In this document: positions 1 to 5,810 of the stretch, one piece after another | Position numbering within the stretch: position 1 is the stretch's first letter | Layout of the letters: each line of letters opens with the position of its first letter | Assembly (NCBI GenBank): GCA_035455605.1 | Contig: DATIER010000278.1 | Coordinates: 1-6,769, forward strand | Source: AC-32 sp035455605 | Lineage (GTDB): Bacteria > Actinomycetota > Thermoleophilia > Gaiellales > Gaiellaceae | Direction of reading: 5' to 3' | DNA: 6,769 bases | The notes under the pieces: model-generated | Databases searched by the model: none | Seen by the model: only the letters and a program-made list of their open reading frames with translations | Told to the model about the DNA's origin: nothing | Program-made: the position numbers and the translations under genes

Positions 1-229
1 CGTGCTCGCCGACGTAGCGGGCCTCGCTCGGGAAGACGATCGCCGGCTCGCCCTCGCGCGGCAGCAGGACGTAGGCGTAGCGGTGCACGATCTGGAACCC
101 CGACAGGTAGGTGACCGCGCCCTCGAAGCCGGTGTACTCGCTGCCGCAGACGAGCGCCGCGTCGAGCCCGTCCCGCTCCAGCGCCTCGCGCACGTTCGCG
201 TACCGCCGCTCGACCTCTGCCGGGCTCAC
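1..229 (-). CDS. M24/creatinase-fold protein, N-terminal part (Xaa-Pro peptidase-like), truncated by window edge
   Basis: The first 76 codons are visible and stay open to the left edge. The translation begins MSPAEVERRYANVREAL and continues with ERDGLDAALVCGSEYTGF (residues 18-35), AVTYLSGF (38-45) and HRYAYVLLPREGEPAIVFPS (49-68). This is the pattern of the creatinase N-terminal domain (PF01321) that precedes the pita-bread catalytic domain in Xaa-Pro dipeptidases, creatinases and relatives. The metal-ligand region would lie off the window, so peptidase, amidinohydrolase (creatinase), ectoine-hydrolase (DoeA) or DddP-like lyase activity cannot be told apart. The GTG start at 229 overlaps the upstream KPR stop as GTGA. 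A second in-frame GTG at 235 is an equally possible start, and neither has a clear Shine-Dalgarno, so translation is probably coupled. The family assignment is strong; the substrate is unknown. Confidence 0.85.
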   Translation of the reverse strand, partial: MSPAEVERRYANVREALERDGLDAALVCGSEYTGFEGAVTYLSGFQIVHRYAYVLLPREGEPAIVFPSEARYVGEH

Positions 230-1143
230 GCCCACGACCGCTCAAGCCCCTTCACGAGCGCGAGTATCGCCTCGTTCAGCGGCGTCGGCACGCCGAGCTC
301 GCGCCCGAAGCGGACGATCCCGCCGTTCAGGTAGTCGATCTCGGTCGCGCGCCGGGCCTCGACGTCCTGCAGCATGCTGGCCTTGTGGTCGTACGCCACG
401 TCCGGGCGGGCGGCATGGTCGATCAGCTCCTCCGGGTCGGCGTCGAGGACGATTCCCTGTGCGGCCGCGACCGCCTTCCCCTCGTCGACCAGGCCGGAGA
501 CGAGCGCGCGCAGCGCGGCGTCCTCGCACACGCGGCCGTGGGTGAGGCCAGTGAGCGCCCCGACCGGGTTCGTCGCCGCGTTGAAGATCACCTTGCGCCA
601 CTGCGGCCCGCGCGCGTCCGCGACCGCTTCCGTCGGTAGCCCCGCGCGCGTGCAGGCGTCGGCGAGACGCTCGATCTCCGTCTGCGGCGCCGGGCTCGGC
701 TCGAAGGGGCCGAACGTCGTGTCCCCCTTCACGTCCCACTGGACGTGGCCCGGCTCGAGCACCCGGCCCGCCGGGAAGGTCGTCCCGCGGATCACACGCA
801 CCACGTGCTCGGCGATCGCCTCCTCGTTGCCGACGCCGTTCTGAACCGAGGCGACCGAGCCGTCGGCGAACGCGTGCGCGGTCGCGGCGACGGCGCCCGC
901 GGTGTGCATCGCCTTCGTCGCGACGATCCCGAACTCGCACGGCGGGAGCGCCGCGGCGTCGGCCGTCGCGCGCACGCGCCCGACCACCTCTCCCGCCCCG
1001 GAGAGCCGCAGCCCGGTCGCGTTGATCGCGTCCACGTGCTCGCGCGCGAGGTCGTACGCCCAGACCTCGACGTCCTCGAGCTGCGCGAGGTTCGCCGCGA
1101 AGAGCGACCCGACGGCGCCGCAGCCGACCACGCAGACTCTCAC
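226..1143 (-). CDS. Ketopantoate reductase (ApbA/PanE) family oxidoreductase, KPR-B
   Basis: A 305-residue protein of normal length for the 2-dehydropantoate 2-reductase family, presumably cytosolic. The N-terminal Rossmann motif is VGCGAVG (GxGxxG at 7-12). ATK (75-77) and VQNGVG (100-105) follow. The C-terminal helical domain carries WRKVIFN..TNPVGALTG (182-199) and SMLQDVEARRATEIDY (256-271). K184, N188, N192, S256 and E268 keep the spacing of E. coli PanE K176, N180, N184, S244 and E256, so the active site looks intact. Residue 31, where PanE has the NADPH-binding Arg31, is Asp (WAYD, 28-31), which suggests NAD(H) use. The start is GTG at 1143, overlapping the livM stop as GTGA, with GGAGG five bases upstream; this keeps the whole Rossmann fold. 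Longer upstream readings of this frame run antisense-like through livM and are rejected. True ketopantoate reduction is possible, but the transporter/M24 context suggests a related 2-oxo-acid substrate. Confidence 0.93.
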   Translation of the reverse strand: MRVCVVGCGAVGSLFAANLAQLEDVEVWAYDLAREHVDAINATGLRLSGAGEVVGRVRATADAAALPPCEFGIVATKAMHTAGAVAATAHAFADGSVASVQNGVGNEEAIAEHVVRVIRGTTFPAGRVLEPGHVQWDVKGDTTFGPFEPSPAPQTEIERLADACTRAGLPTEAVADARGPQWRKVIFNAATNPVGALTGLTHGRVCEDAALRALVSGLVDEGKAVAAAQGIVLDADPEELIDHAARPDVAYDHKASMLQDVEARRATEIDYLNGGIVRFGRELGVPTPLNEAILALVKGLERSWA

Positions 1144-2156
1144 CGCCGCCTCCACCCGCGCGGGAGCCGCAGCTCGCGGCCGCCGGTGAGGCCCGAGGGG
1201 CGCAGGATCAGCACGAGCGCCATGATCGCCGCCAGGAAGACGAGCCGCGTGCCCGAGGGGACGTCGAGCTTGAAGCCGAGCACGTGCACGCCCTGCTCGG
1301 CCTGGCTCAGGAACGAGTCGAGGCCGCTGACCGCGAGCGCGCCGACGACGGCGCCCCAGAGGCTCGTCAGGCCGCCGATCACGAGCATCGCGAGCGTCAG
1401 GAACGTCAGCTCGAGGTAGACCTGCTGCGTGGTGATCGAGCCGAGCTGGTGCACGAGCAAGGCGCCGGCGAGGCCGGCGAGCGCGCCGGAGAGCGTGAAC
1501 GCCCACAGCCGCTGGAGGTGGACGCCGATCCCCACGCCGGACGCGGCGGCCGCATCCTCGCGCGAGGCCCTCAGCTGGCGGCCGAGCCGACTGCGCTGGT
1601 AGGCGAAGGCGGCGACGATCACCACGACCGCCCCGAGCGTCCCCTGCAGCGGCCCCGTCGTCTCGGGGACGAGCGAGAGCGTCGTCGCGCCCGGGCCGAT
1701 CTTCGTCCACTGCTGGAGGACGTTGTTGGTGATCTCCAGTACGGCGAAGGTCGCGATGCCGGCCGCGAGGCCGCTGAGGCGCATCAGCGGCAGCCCGACG
1801 ACGAATGCGAACAGCCCGCCGAGGGCCGCGGCGAGCAGCAGCGACGGGAGGTTCCCGATCGTGTGGTCGCGCAGGAGCGGGAAGAGCGTCGAGAGGACGC
1901 CCTGCTTCGAGTCGAGCGGCACGGTCATCACGCCGGCGGCGAAGGCGCCGACGGCGGCGAAGGCGATCTGGCCGAACGACAGCACTCCCGAGTTCCCGAC
2001 GAAGACGTAGATCGCGACCACGATCGCGACGGAGACGATCGCGTTGAGGAAGTAGACCTGCGTCGCGGCCGAGACCGTGGTGGACACGAGGCCCACGGCG
2101 ACCACGAGCAGCACCGGGCCGCCGAGCTGCACCAGCGCGTCGAGCCGCCGCGTCAC
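1140..2156 (-). CDS. livM: Branched-chain amino acid-type ABC transporter permease LivM
   Basis: A 338-residue integral membrane protein with about eight to nine hydrophobic segments (roughly 12-30, 35-53, 58-78, 104-126, 128-148, 172-187, 215-238, 250-280, 302-320). LivM-family landmarks are GNSGVLSFGQIAFAAVGAF (54-72), the cytoplasmic ATPase-contact loop LRASREDAAAASGVGI (195-210), the following WAFTLSGALAGLAGAL (218-233) and IGGLTSLWGAVVGA (260-273). It should form the heterodimeric channel with LivH. I place the start at GTG 2156, which overlaps the livH stop as GTGA. The same frame stays open further upstream to about 2879, but that extension is Arg/Pro-rich, opposes no homology and would overlap nearly all of livH. 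No clear Shine-Dalgarno precedes 2156, so coupling to livH is likely. The very basic C-terminus (RGWRRR) fits a cytoplasmic tail. Confidence 0.95.
   Translation of the reverse strand: MTRRLDALVQLGGPVLLVVAVGLVSTTVSAATQVYFLNAIVSVAIVVAIYVFVGNSGVLSFGQIAFAAVGAFAAGVMTVPLDSKQGVLSTLFPLLRDHTIGNLPSLLLAAALGGLFAFVVGLPLMRLSGLAAGIATFAVLEITNNVLQQWTKIGPGATTLSLVPETTGPLQGTLGAVVVIVAAFAYQRSRLGRQLRASREDAAAASGVGIGVHLQRLWAFTLSGALAGLAGALLVHQLGSITTQQVYLELTFLTLAMLVIGGLTSLWGAVVGALAVSGLDSFLSQAEQGVHVLGFKLDVPSGTRLVFLAAIMALVLILRPSGLTGGRELRLPRGWRRR
1149..1153 (-). promoter_or_regulatory. Shine-Dalgarno of KPR-B
   Basis: On the minus strand GGAGG lies five bases before the GTG start at 1143, embedded in the last codons of livM (Gly-Trp-Arg-Arg-Arg). 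It is one of the few good ribosome binding sites in the operon and fixes the start of this gene. Confidence 0.75.
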
Positions 2157-3061
2157 AGCCGCTCGGCCGCCGCCTGCCGGCCCCAGGCGAAGAGCCCGGC
2201 CGGCCGCAGCAGCAGGACGAGGATCACGAGCGTGAACACGGCGGAGGGCAGGTAGACCGTCTTGTCCGTCGGGAGCAGGCCGTTGATCACGCCCGAGGCG
2301 AACCCGATCGTGAAGCCGCCGAGCGTCGCCGTCCAGAGCCGGTCGATCCCGCCGACGACGACGCCGACCAGGACGACGATCGTGTCGCGCAGCGCGAAGT
2401 CGGGCGTCACCAGCGGCTGCGTCACGGTCATCATCAACGCGACCGCCGCCGCGAGCACGCCCGAGAGCACGACCGCGAAGGCGATCACGCGGTTGGCGCG
2501 CACCCCGAGCAGCCGCGCGGTGCGGAAGTCGTGGGCAGCCGCACGCGTGTGCAGCCCGATCGTGGTGCGGGTGAGCAGGAGCGCGAGCAGCAGGAGCGCG
2601 CCGACCGCGACCGCGATCGACACCAGCGTGATCTTGCGGACGTCGGTGCCGAAGACGGTGACGGGCGCATTGAGTGCCGTCAGCGCGGCGGCGACCTCGC
2701 CGAGCGTCGAGTCGCGGAGGTCGACGATCAGCGCGATCGCCTGGAGCAGGAAGGCGATCGCGAACGTCGTCACGAGCATCACCGCCGGCGACTGCCCGCG
2801 GAGCGGCCGGAAGACGACGAGGTCGAGCGCGAGCGAGAGCGCGACCACGACCGCGAAGCAGGTCGCGATGCTCGCCCACGTCGGCCAGGCGGAGGTGAAC
2901 GCGAGCGTGTAGGCGCCCGCCATCACGAGCTGCCCGTAGGCGAAGTTGACGAGCCGGAGTACGCCGAAGACGAGCCCGATCCCGACCGCCATCAGGGCGT
3001 AGATCGCGCCGAGGCCGACGGCGTCGGACAGCGTCTGGAAGTTGAGCGCGGCGAGGATCAC
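2153..3061 (-). CDS. livH: Branched-chain amino acid-type ABC transporter permease LivH
   Basis: A 302-residue integral membrane permease. The N-terminal signature of LivH proteins is clear: GAIYALMAVGIGLVFGVLRL (18-37) followed by VNFAYGQLVMAGAY (38-51). Further hydrophobic segments lie near 62-85, 95-115, 142-164, 190-215, 225-250 and 270-290. The coupling loop that docks onto the ATPase is RAAAHDFRTARLLGVRANRV (173-192), and VGGIDRLWTATLGGFTIG (236-253) matches the conserved late-helix motif. The start is GTG at 3061, sharing GTGA with the end of livF. The preceding bases contain no recognisable Shine-Dalgarno, so re-initiation after livF is the likely mode of translation. It ends in GTGA overlap with livM. 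Length and topology are normal for the family. Confidence 0.96.
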   Translation of the reverse strand: MILAALNFQTLSDAVGLGAIYALMAVGIGLVFGVLRLVNFAYGQLVMAGAYTLAFTSAWPTWASIATCFAVVVALSLALDLVVFRPLRGQSPAVMLVTTFAIAFLLQAIALIVDLRDSTLGEVAAALTALNAPVTVFGTDVRKITLVSIAVAVGALLLLALLLTRTTIGLHTRAAAHDFRTARLLGVRANRVIAFAVVLSGVLAAAVALMMTVTQPLVTPDFALRDTIVVLVGVVVGGIDRLWTATLGGFTIGFASGVINGLLPTDKTVYLPSAVFTLVILVLLLRPAGLFAWGRQAAAERL

Positions 3062-3771
3062 GACGCGAGGTAGGCGGAGACGATCTTGTCGGGGTCGTGC
3101 GCGTCCGCCGGCGTCAGCGTGAGCTGGAACTCGCCGCCGACGAGCACGTGCGTCCGGTCGGCCAGGGCGACCGTGTGGAGCGCGCGCTGCTCGACGAGCA
3201 GGATCGCGACGCCGCGCTCGCGGATCCCGCGCAGCGCCTCGAAGACGCTGTCGACGGCGAGCGGCGCGAGCCCGAGCGAGGGCTCGTCGAGGAGCAGCAC
3301 GTCGGGCTCGGCGACGAGCCCTCGCCCGATCGCGAGCTGCTGCTGCTGGCCGCCCGAGAGCACGCCGGCCGTCCGGCGGCGGTACTCCCGCAGGACCGGG
3401 AAGAGGTCGTACGCGCGCTCCAGCGGGTCGCCGCCGTCACGCTTCGACCGTCCCGCGAGGCCGAGCCGGAGGTTCTCCTCGACCGAGAAGTCCGGGAAGA
3501 TCCGCCGGCCCTCCGGCACGAGCGCCAGCCCCTCGCGCGCGATCGCCTCGGGCGCGCGGCGGCGGAGAGACCGCCCGCGGAGCCGGATCTCGCCGGCGTA
3601 CGGCGGGACGACGCCCATGATCGCGTGCAGCGTGGTGGACTTGCCGGCGCCGTTCGGGCCGATCAGACCGACGATCTCCCCCGGCTCGACGGCGAGGCTC
3701 AGCCCCCGCACCGCCGCCACGGACCCGTAGCGGACCTCGAGCCCCTCCAGCTCCAGGACCGGGTCAGCCAT
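3058..3771 (-). CDS. livF: Branched-chain amino acid-type ABC transporter ATP-binding protein LivF
   Basis: A 237-residue cytoplasmic ATPase of the HAAT importer. In order: Walker A GPNGAGKST (38-46); the LivF-type Q-loop region LVPEGRRIFPDFSVEENL (84-101), with Glu in place of Gln as usual in LivF; the signature LSGGQQQQLAIGRGL (138-152); Walker B VLLLDEPSLGLAP (158-170), with catalytic Glu163; and the LivF-typical VEQ (193-195), where Gln replaces the switch His. The ATG start at 3771 is the only ATG start in the operon. It overlaps the end of livG by 8 bp (ATGGCTGA) and has GGAGG only three bases upstream, a short spacing. It should pair with LivG as an ATPase heterodimer under LivH/LivM. 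The specific LivF features separate it from generic ABC ATPases. Confidence 0.97.
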   Translation of the reverse strand: MADPVLELEGLEVRYGSVAAVRGLSLAVEPGEIVGLIGPNGAGKSTTLHAIMGVVPPYAGEIRLRGRSLRRRAPEAIAREGLALVPEGRRIFPDFSVEENLRLGLAGRSKRDGGDPLERAYDLFPVLREYRRRTAGVLSGGQQQQLAIGRGLVAEPDVLLLDEPSLGLAPLAVDSVFEALRGIRERGVAILLVEQRALHTVALADRTHVLVGGEFQLTLTPADAHDPDKIVSAYLAS

Positions 3772-4546
3772 CGTCCTCCGTGTGCACGGCGGTCTCCCCG
3801 AGGTAGGCCGCCGCGACGTCCAGGTTGCCGCGGATCTCCCGCGGCGTGCCCGCCGCGAGCGTGCGACCCTGGTCGAGCACGTGGATCCGGTCGCAGACGC
3901 CCATCACGAGCGCCATGTTGTGGTCGATCAGCAGCACGCCGGTGCCGTGCTCGTCGCGGAGCGAGCGCACGACCTCGGCGAACTCGGGCACCTCGGCCTC
4001 GGGCAGCCCCGCCGCGGGCTCGTCCATCAGCACGAAGGCGGGCTCGGTCGCGAGCACGCGGGCGACGCCGAGCCGGCGCTCGTCGCCGTGGGCGAGCGCC
4101 GCGGCGTCCGTCTCGCCGAGCGCGGCCAGCCCGAGCAGCTCCAGCAGCCGGTCGGCGCGGCGCCGCGCCTCGCGCGGGCCGGCCCCCGAGCCGAGCGCGG
4201 CGACCTCGACGTTCTCGCGCACCGAGAGCGTCCCGAACGAGCGGCTGTGCTGGAAGGTGCGGGCGAGCCCGGCCCGCGCGCGCCGGTGGGAGCTCCAGCT
4301 CGTGACCTCCTTGCCCTCGAGCTCGACCGTCCCCTGGTCCGGGCGGTCGAAGCCGCTGATGATGTTCACGAGCGTCGACTTCCCGGCGCCGTTCGGCCCG
4401 ACGAGCCCCACCACCTCGTCGCGGCGCAGCTCGAGCGTCACCTCCCGCAGCGCCTGCACGCCGGCGAAGGCGCGCGAGACGGAGGAGGCCCGGAGCGTTC
4501 CTCCGGGCCTCCTCTCGGGTTCGGCGGTCGGCGCCGTCGCTGGCAC
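3764..4546 (-). CDS. livG: Branched-chain amino acid-type ABC transporter ATP-binding protein LivG
   Basis: A 260-residue cytoplasmic ATPase. Walker A is GPNGAGKST (50-58); the Q-loop is ARTFQHSRSF (95-104); Walker B is FVLMDEPAAGL (171-181) with Glu176; the switch His209 lies in LLIDHNMALVMGVCDRI (205-221). The C-terminal stretch AAGTPREIRGNLDVAAAYLGE is typical of LivG. The signature motif is unusual: LAHGDERRLGVAR (151-163) rather than the LivG-type LAYGQQRRLEIAR. The GTG start at 4546 lies 10 bp after the binding-protein stop and has no good Shine-Dalgarno. It is nevertheless the only standard start before family homology begins at about residue 18. Residues 1-17 are a Pro/Ala/Glu/Arg extension partly encoded by the 5' arm and loop of a 14-bp hairpin. 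The 3' end overlaps livF by 8 bp. Confidence 0.95.
   Translation of the reverse strand: MPATAPTAEPERRPGGTLRASSVSRAFAGVQALREVTLELRRDEVVGLVGPNGAGKSTLVNIISGFDRPDQGTVELEGKEVTSWSSHRRARAGLARTFQHSRSFGTLSVRENVEVAALGSGAGPREARRRADRLLELLGLAALGETDAAALAHGDERRLGVARVLATEPAFVLMDEPAAGLPEAEVPEFAEVVRSLRDEHGTGVLLIDHNMALVMGVCDRIHVLDQGRTLAAGTPREIRGNLDVAAAYLGETAVHTEDDG
3775..3779 (-). promoter_or_regulatory. Shine-Dalgarno of livF (short spacing)
   Basis: GGAGG on the minus strand, inside the last codons of livG (Thr-Glu-Asp-Asp), only three bases before the livF ATG. The short spacing may lower independent initiation and favour coupling to livG. Confidence 0.6.
4482..4514 (-). repeat. Perfect 14-bp inverted repeat (RNA hairpin) at the start of livG
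   Basis: Arms 4482-4495 and 4501-4514 are exact reverse complements (GAGGAGGCCCGGAG in the mRNA sense) separated by a 5-nt loop, GAACG. The stem is 14 bp with 11 G:C pairs, so it should be very stable in RNA. It begins 42 nt after the stop codon of the binding-protein gene and spans livG codons 11-22. The GAGGAGG in its 5' arm, a Shine-Dalgarno look-alike, is fully sequestered. No U-tract follows, so it is not a classical intrinsic terminator. Processing/stability element, attenuator or RNA-polymerase pause are the plausible roles. The structure is seen directly; the function is inferred. Confidence 0.85.
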
Positions 4547-4556
4547 GCCGTCCGCG

Positions 4557-5762
4557 CTAGAGGTTCGGGACGACTTTCGCCTTGATCGTGCCGACGAACT
4601 TGGGCTTGTTGTCCTGGATCTTGATCACGCGGTAGTCCCGCCCGAAGACGGTGTGGAACTTCGACGAGAAGCTGACCTTCCCGCCAAGCACCTTCACGTT
4701 CTTGAACTTGACGAGCTGGGCCGCCAGCGCGGCGCCGTTCGTCGAGCCGTGCGTGCGCTTGATCGCGACCGCCAGGCCGTCGATCGTGTCCGCGCCGCCG
4801 AGGAAGCCGCCGGTGCCCGGAGGCGAGCCCGCCTTCTTCATCTGACCGATCAGGGTGCGGACGTCCTTGCTCGGGTCGTCGCCGAAGACCGACGCGTAGG
4901 TCACGCAGTAGTAGTTCGTCACCTTCGGGCTCTTCGGCAGCCAGTACGTGCCGTCGCCGGCCCACGAGTTGAGGATCGGCGTGTTGTTGTGCAGCGAGCG
5001 GAAACCGGAGACGAACGCCGGCAGCTCGCCGAACGAGGTCGAGGTCACGTACACCGCCGCCTTGTGCGAGTTCAGCTGCGCGACCGCGGCGTTGACGTTG
5101 TTCTGGCCAGTCGCGTAGGTCTCGCTGTCGACGATCTTGCCGCCGAGCTGCTTGAAGCGCTTCTCGAACGCCTGCACGACGTTCTTGAAGTAGACGAGCA
5201 GCGTGTTCGTGGCGAGCCCGGCCGTCTTCCAGCCGCGATTCCACGCGTACTGGGCCATCGCCGAGCCCTCGTCCTGGGCCACGTTGCCGAAGCTGAAGGC
5301 GAGCTTGCCCTGCTTGCCGAACCGCTTCGGGCCCATCTGGTCGGTGCCGATGCAGGTCGAGACCGCGAGCTTCCCGCGCTTGATCGCCTCCTGCACGACG
5401 GGGGTCGCGAAGTCGACGTCACACGTCGTGAAGAGGATCTGCGCTCCCTGGCCGAGCAGGTTCAGCGCGCACGACTTCGCCCGGGCGCCGTTGTTGTTCT
5501 GCGTGTCGCAGGTCTTGATCACGAACTTGCGGCCGAGGACACCGCCCTTGGCGTTCACCTGCTTGATGCGGATCCTCGCGGCCGCGAGCGCCGGGTCGTC
5601 GAACGGGGCCATCTGCCCCGACTTGTCGTACGCCCAGCCGATCACGATCGGCTTCTTCGCGGTCGACGCCGCGTTTCCGCGGGTCGTCGCCGCGAGTGCT
5701 GCGACGGCAACGGTTGCCGCAACGAGCGCCACGAGGACGCTCACCCTGGTCGCACGTCTCAC
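4557..5762 (-). CDS. Secreted LivJ-like substrate-binding protein of the HAAT ABC transporter
   Basis: A 401-residue extracytoplasmic binding protein (periplasmic-binding-protein fold type I, Peripla_BP_6 family) that delivers solute to LivHM. The N-terminus MRRATR plus a hydrophobic Ala/Val core (residues 7-25) and small residues near 24-32 is a Sec signal peptide. No lipobox Cys is present, so it is not an obvious lipoprotein. The mature start PIVIGWAYDKSGQMAPFDDP (38-57) and VNAKGGVLGRKFVIKTCD (69-86) match the family. TTCDVDFATPV (112-122) occupies the usual ligand-contact loop. Five Cys (85, 98, 114, 137, 286) allow disulfides such as 85-98. The ligand is not readable: this family binds branched-chain amino acids but also amides, urea and aromatic acids. 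The GTG start at 5762 has AGGAGG five bases upstream, the best ribosome binding site in the window, which suggests strong expression. Confidence 0.94.
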   Translation of the reverse strand: MRRATRVSVLVALVAATVAVAALAATTRGNAASTAKKPIVIGWAYDKSGQMAPFDDPALAAARIRIKQVNAKGGVLGRKFVIKTCDTQNNNGARAKSCALNLLGQGAQILFTTCDVDFATPVVQEAIKRGKLAVSTCIGTDQMGPKRFGKQGKLAFSFGNVAQDEGSAMAQYAWNRGWKTAGLATNTLLVYFKNVVQAFEKRFKQLGGKIVDSETYATGQNNVNAAVAQLNSHKAAVYVTSTSFGELPAFVSGFRSLHNNTPILNSWAGDGTYWLPKSPKVTNYYCVTYASVFGDDPSKDVRTLIGQMKKAGSPPGTGGFLGGADTIDGLAVAIKRTHGSTNGAALAAQLVKFKNVKVLGGKVSFSSKFHTVFGRDYRVIKIQDNKPKFVGTIKAKVVPNL

Positions 5763-5810
5763 TGAACCCTCCTCTACTTGCGAAGCCCTTTGGAGCAGCT
5801 ATTCAACCTT
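5763..5810 (-). other. 48-bp spacer between KPR-A and the binding-protein gene
   Basis: The only clear non-coding gap in the window, and more AT-rich than its surroundings. It contains the Shine-Dalgarno of the downstream gene. A TTGAAT hexamer lies near its upstream end, but no partner -10 box at a convincing distance can be seen, so I do not call a promoter. No terminator hairpin follows the KPR-A stop, so read-through from KPR-A is expected. Confidence 0.6.
5768..5773 (-). promoter_or_regulatory. Strong Shine-Dalgarno of the substrate-binding-protein gene
   Basis: AGGAGG (within AGAGGAGGG) on the minus strand, five bases before the GTG at 5762. It decides the start codon and is the strongest such site in the window, consistent with the high level needed for a binding protein. 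Confidence 0.85.

Noticed and set aside
1144..1710. N-terminal extension of KPR-B starting at 1710
   Set aside because: The added residues are Arg/Pro/Ala-rich, overlap livM out of frame and precede a complete Rossmann start. GTG 1143 with its Shine-Dalgarno fits the family length.
1284..2255. Plus-strand open frame of 323 codons opposite livM
   Set aside because: Its Arg/Glu/Asp/His-rich composition mirrors the codon pattern of a hydrophobic membrane protein on the other strand. It shows no motif and is a shadow frame.
2157..2879. N-terminal extension of LivM starting near 2879
   Set aside because: It would overlap most of livH out of frame, is Arg/Asp-rich rather than membrane-like, and family homology begins just after GTG 2156.
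4154..4169. 16-bp perfect palindrome ggcgcggcgccgcgcc within livG
   Set aside because: It consists only of G and C in an Ala/Arg-rich coding stretch (REARRRADR), where such palindromes arise from composition. It has no spacer loop and no regulatory context.
3097..4305. Plus-strand open frame of 402 codons opposite livF and livG
   Set aside because: It is extremely Arg-rich toward its end and antisense to both ATPases; a GC-driven shadow.
4482..4514. Reading the livG hairpin as a classical intrinsic terminator
   Set aside because: No U-tract follows the stem in the transcript, and livG, livF and the permeases downstream must still be transcribed. Partial attenuation remains possible.
3825..5765. 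Plus-strand open frame of 646 codons opposite the binding protein and livG
   Set aside because: It lies antisense to two genes with clear family motifs, has low-complexity Ser/Arg then Arg/Glu/Val composition and no recognisable domain. Such long antisense frames are expected in very GC-rich coding DNA.
5763..5810. Promoter with a TTGAAT -35 box in the 48-bp spacer
   Set aside because: No acceptable -10 hexamer is visible at the proper distance before the Shine-Dalgarno, and the gap is too short to argue for a separate promoter without data.
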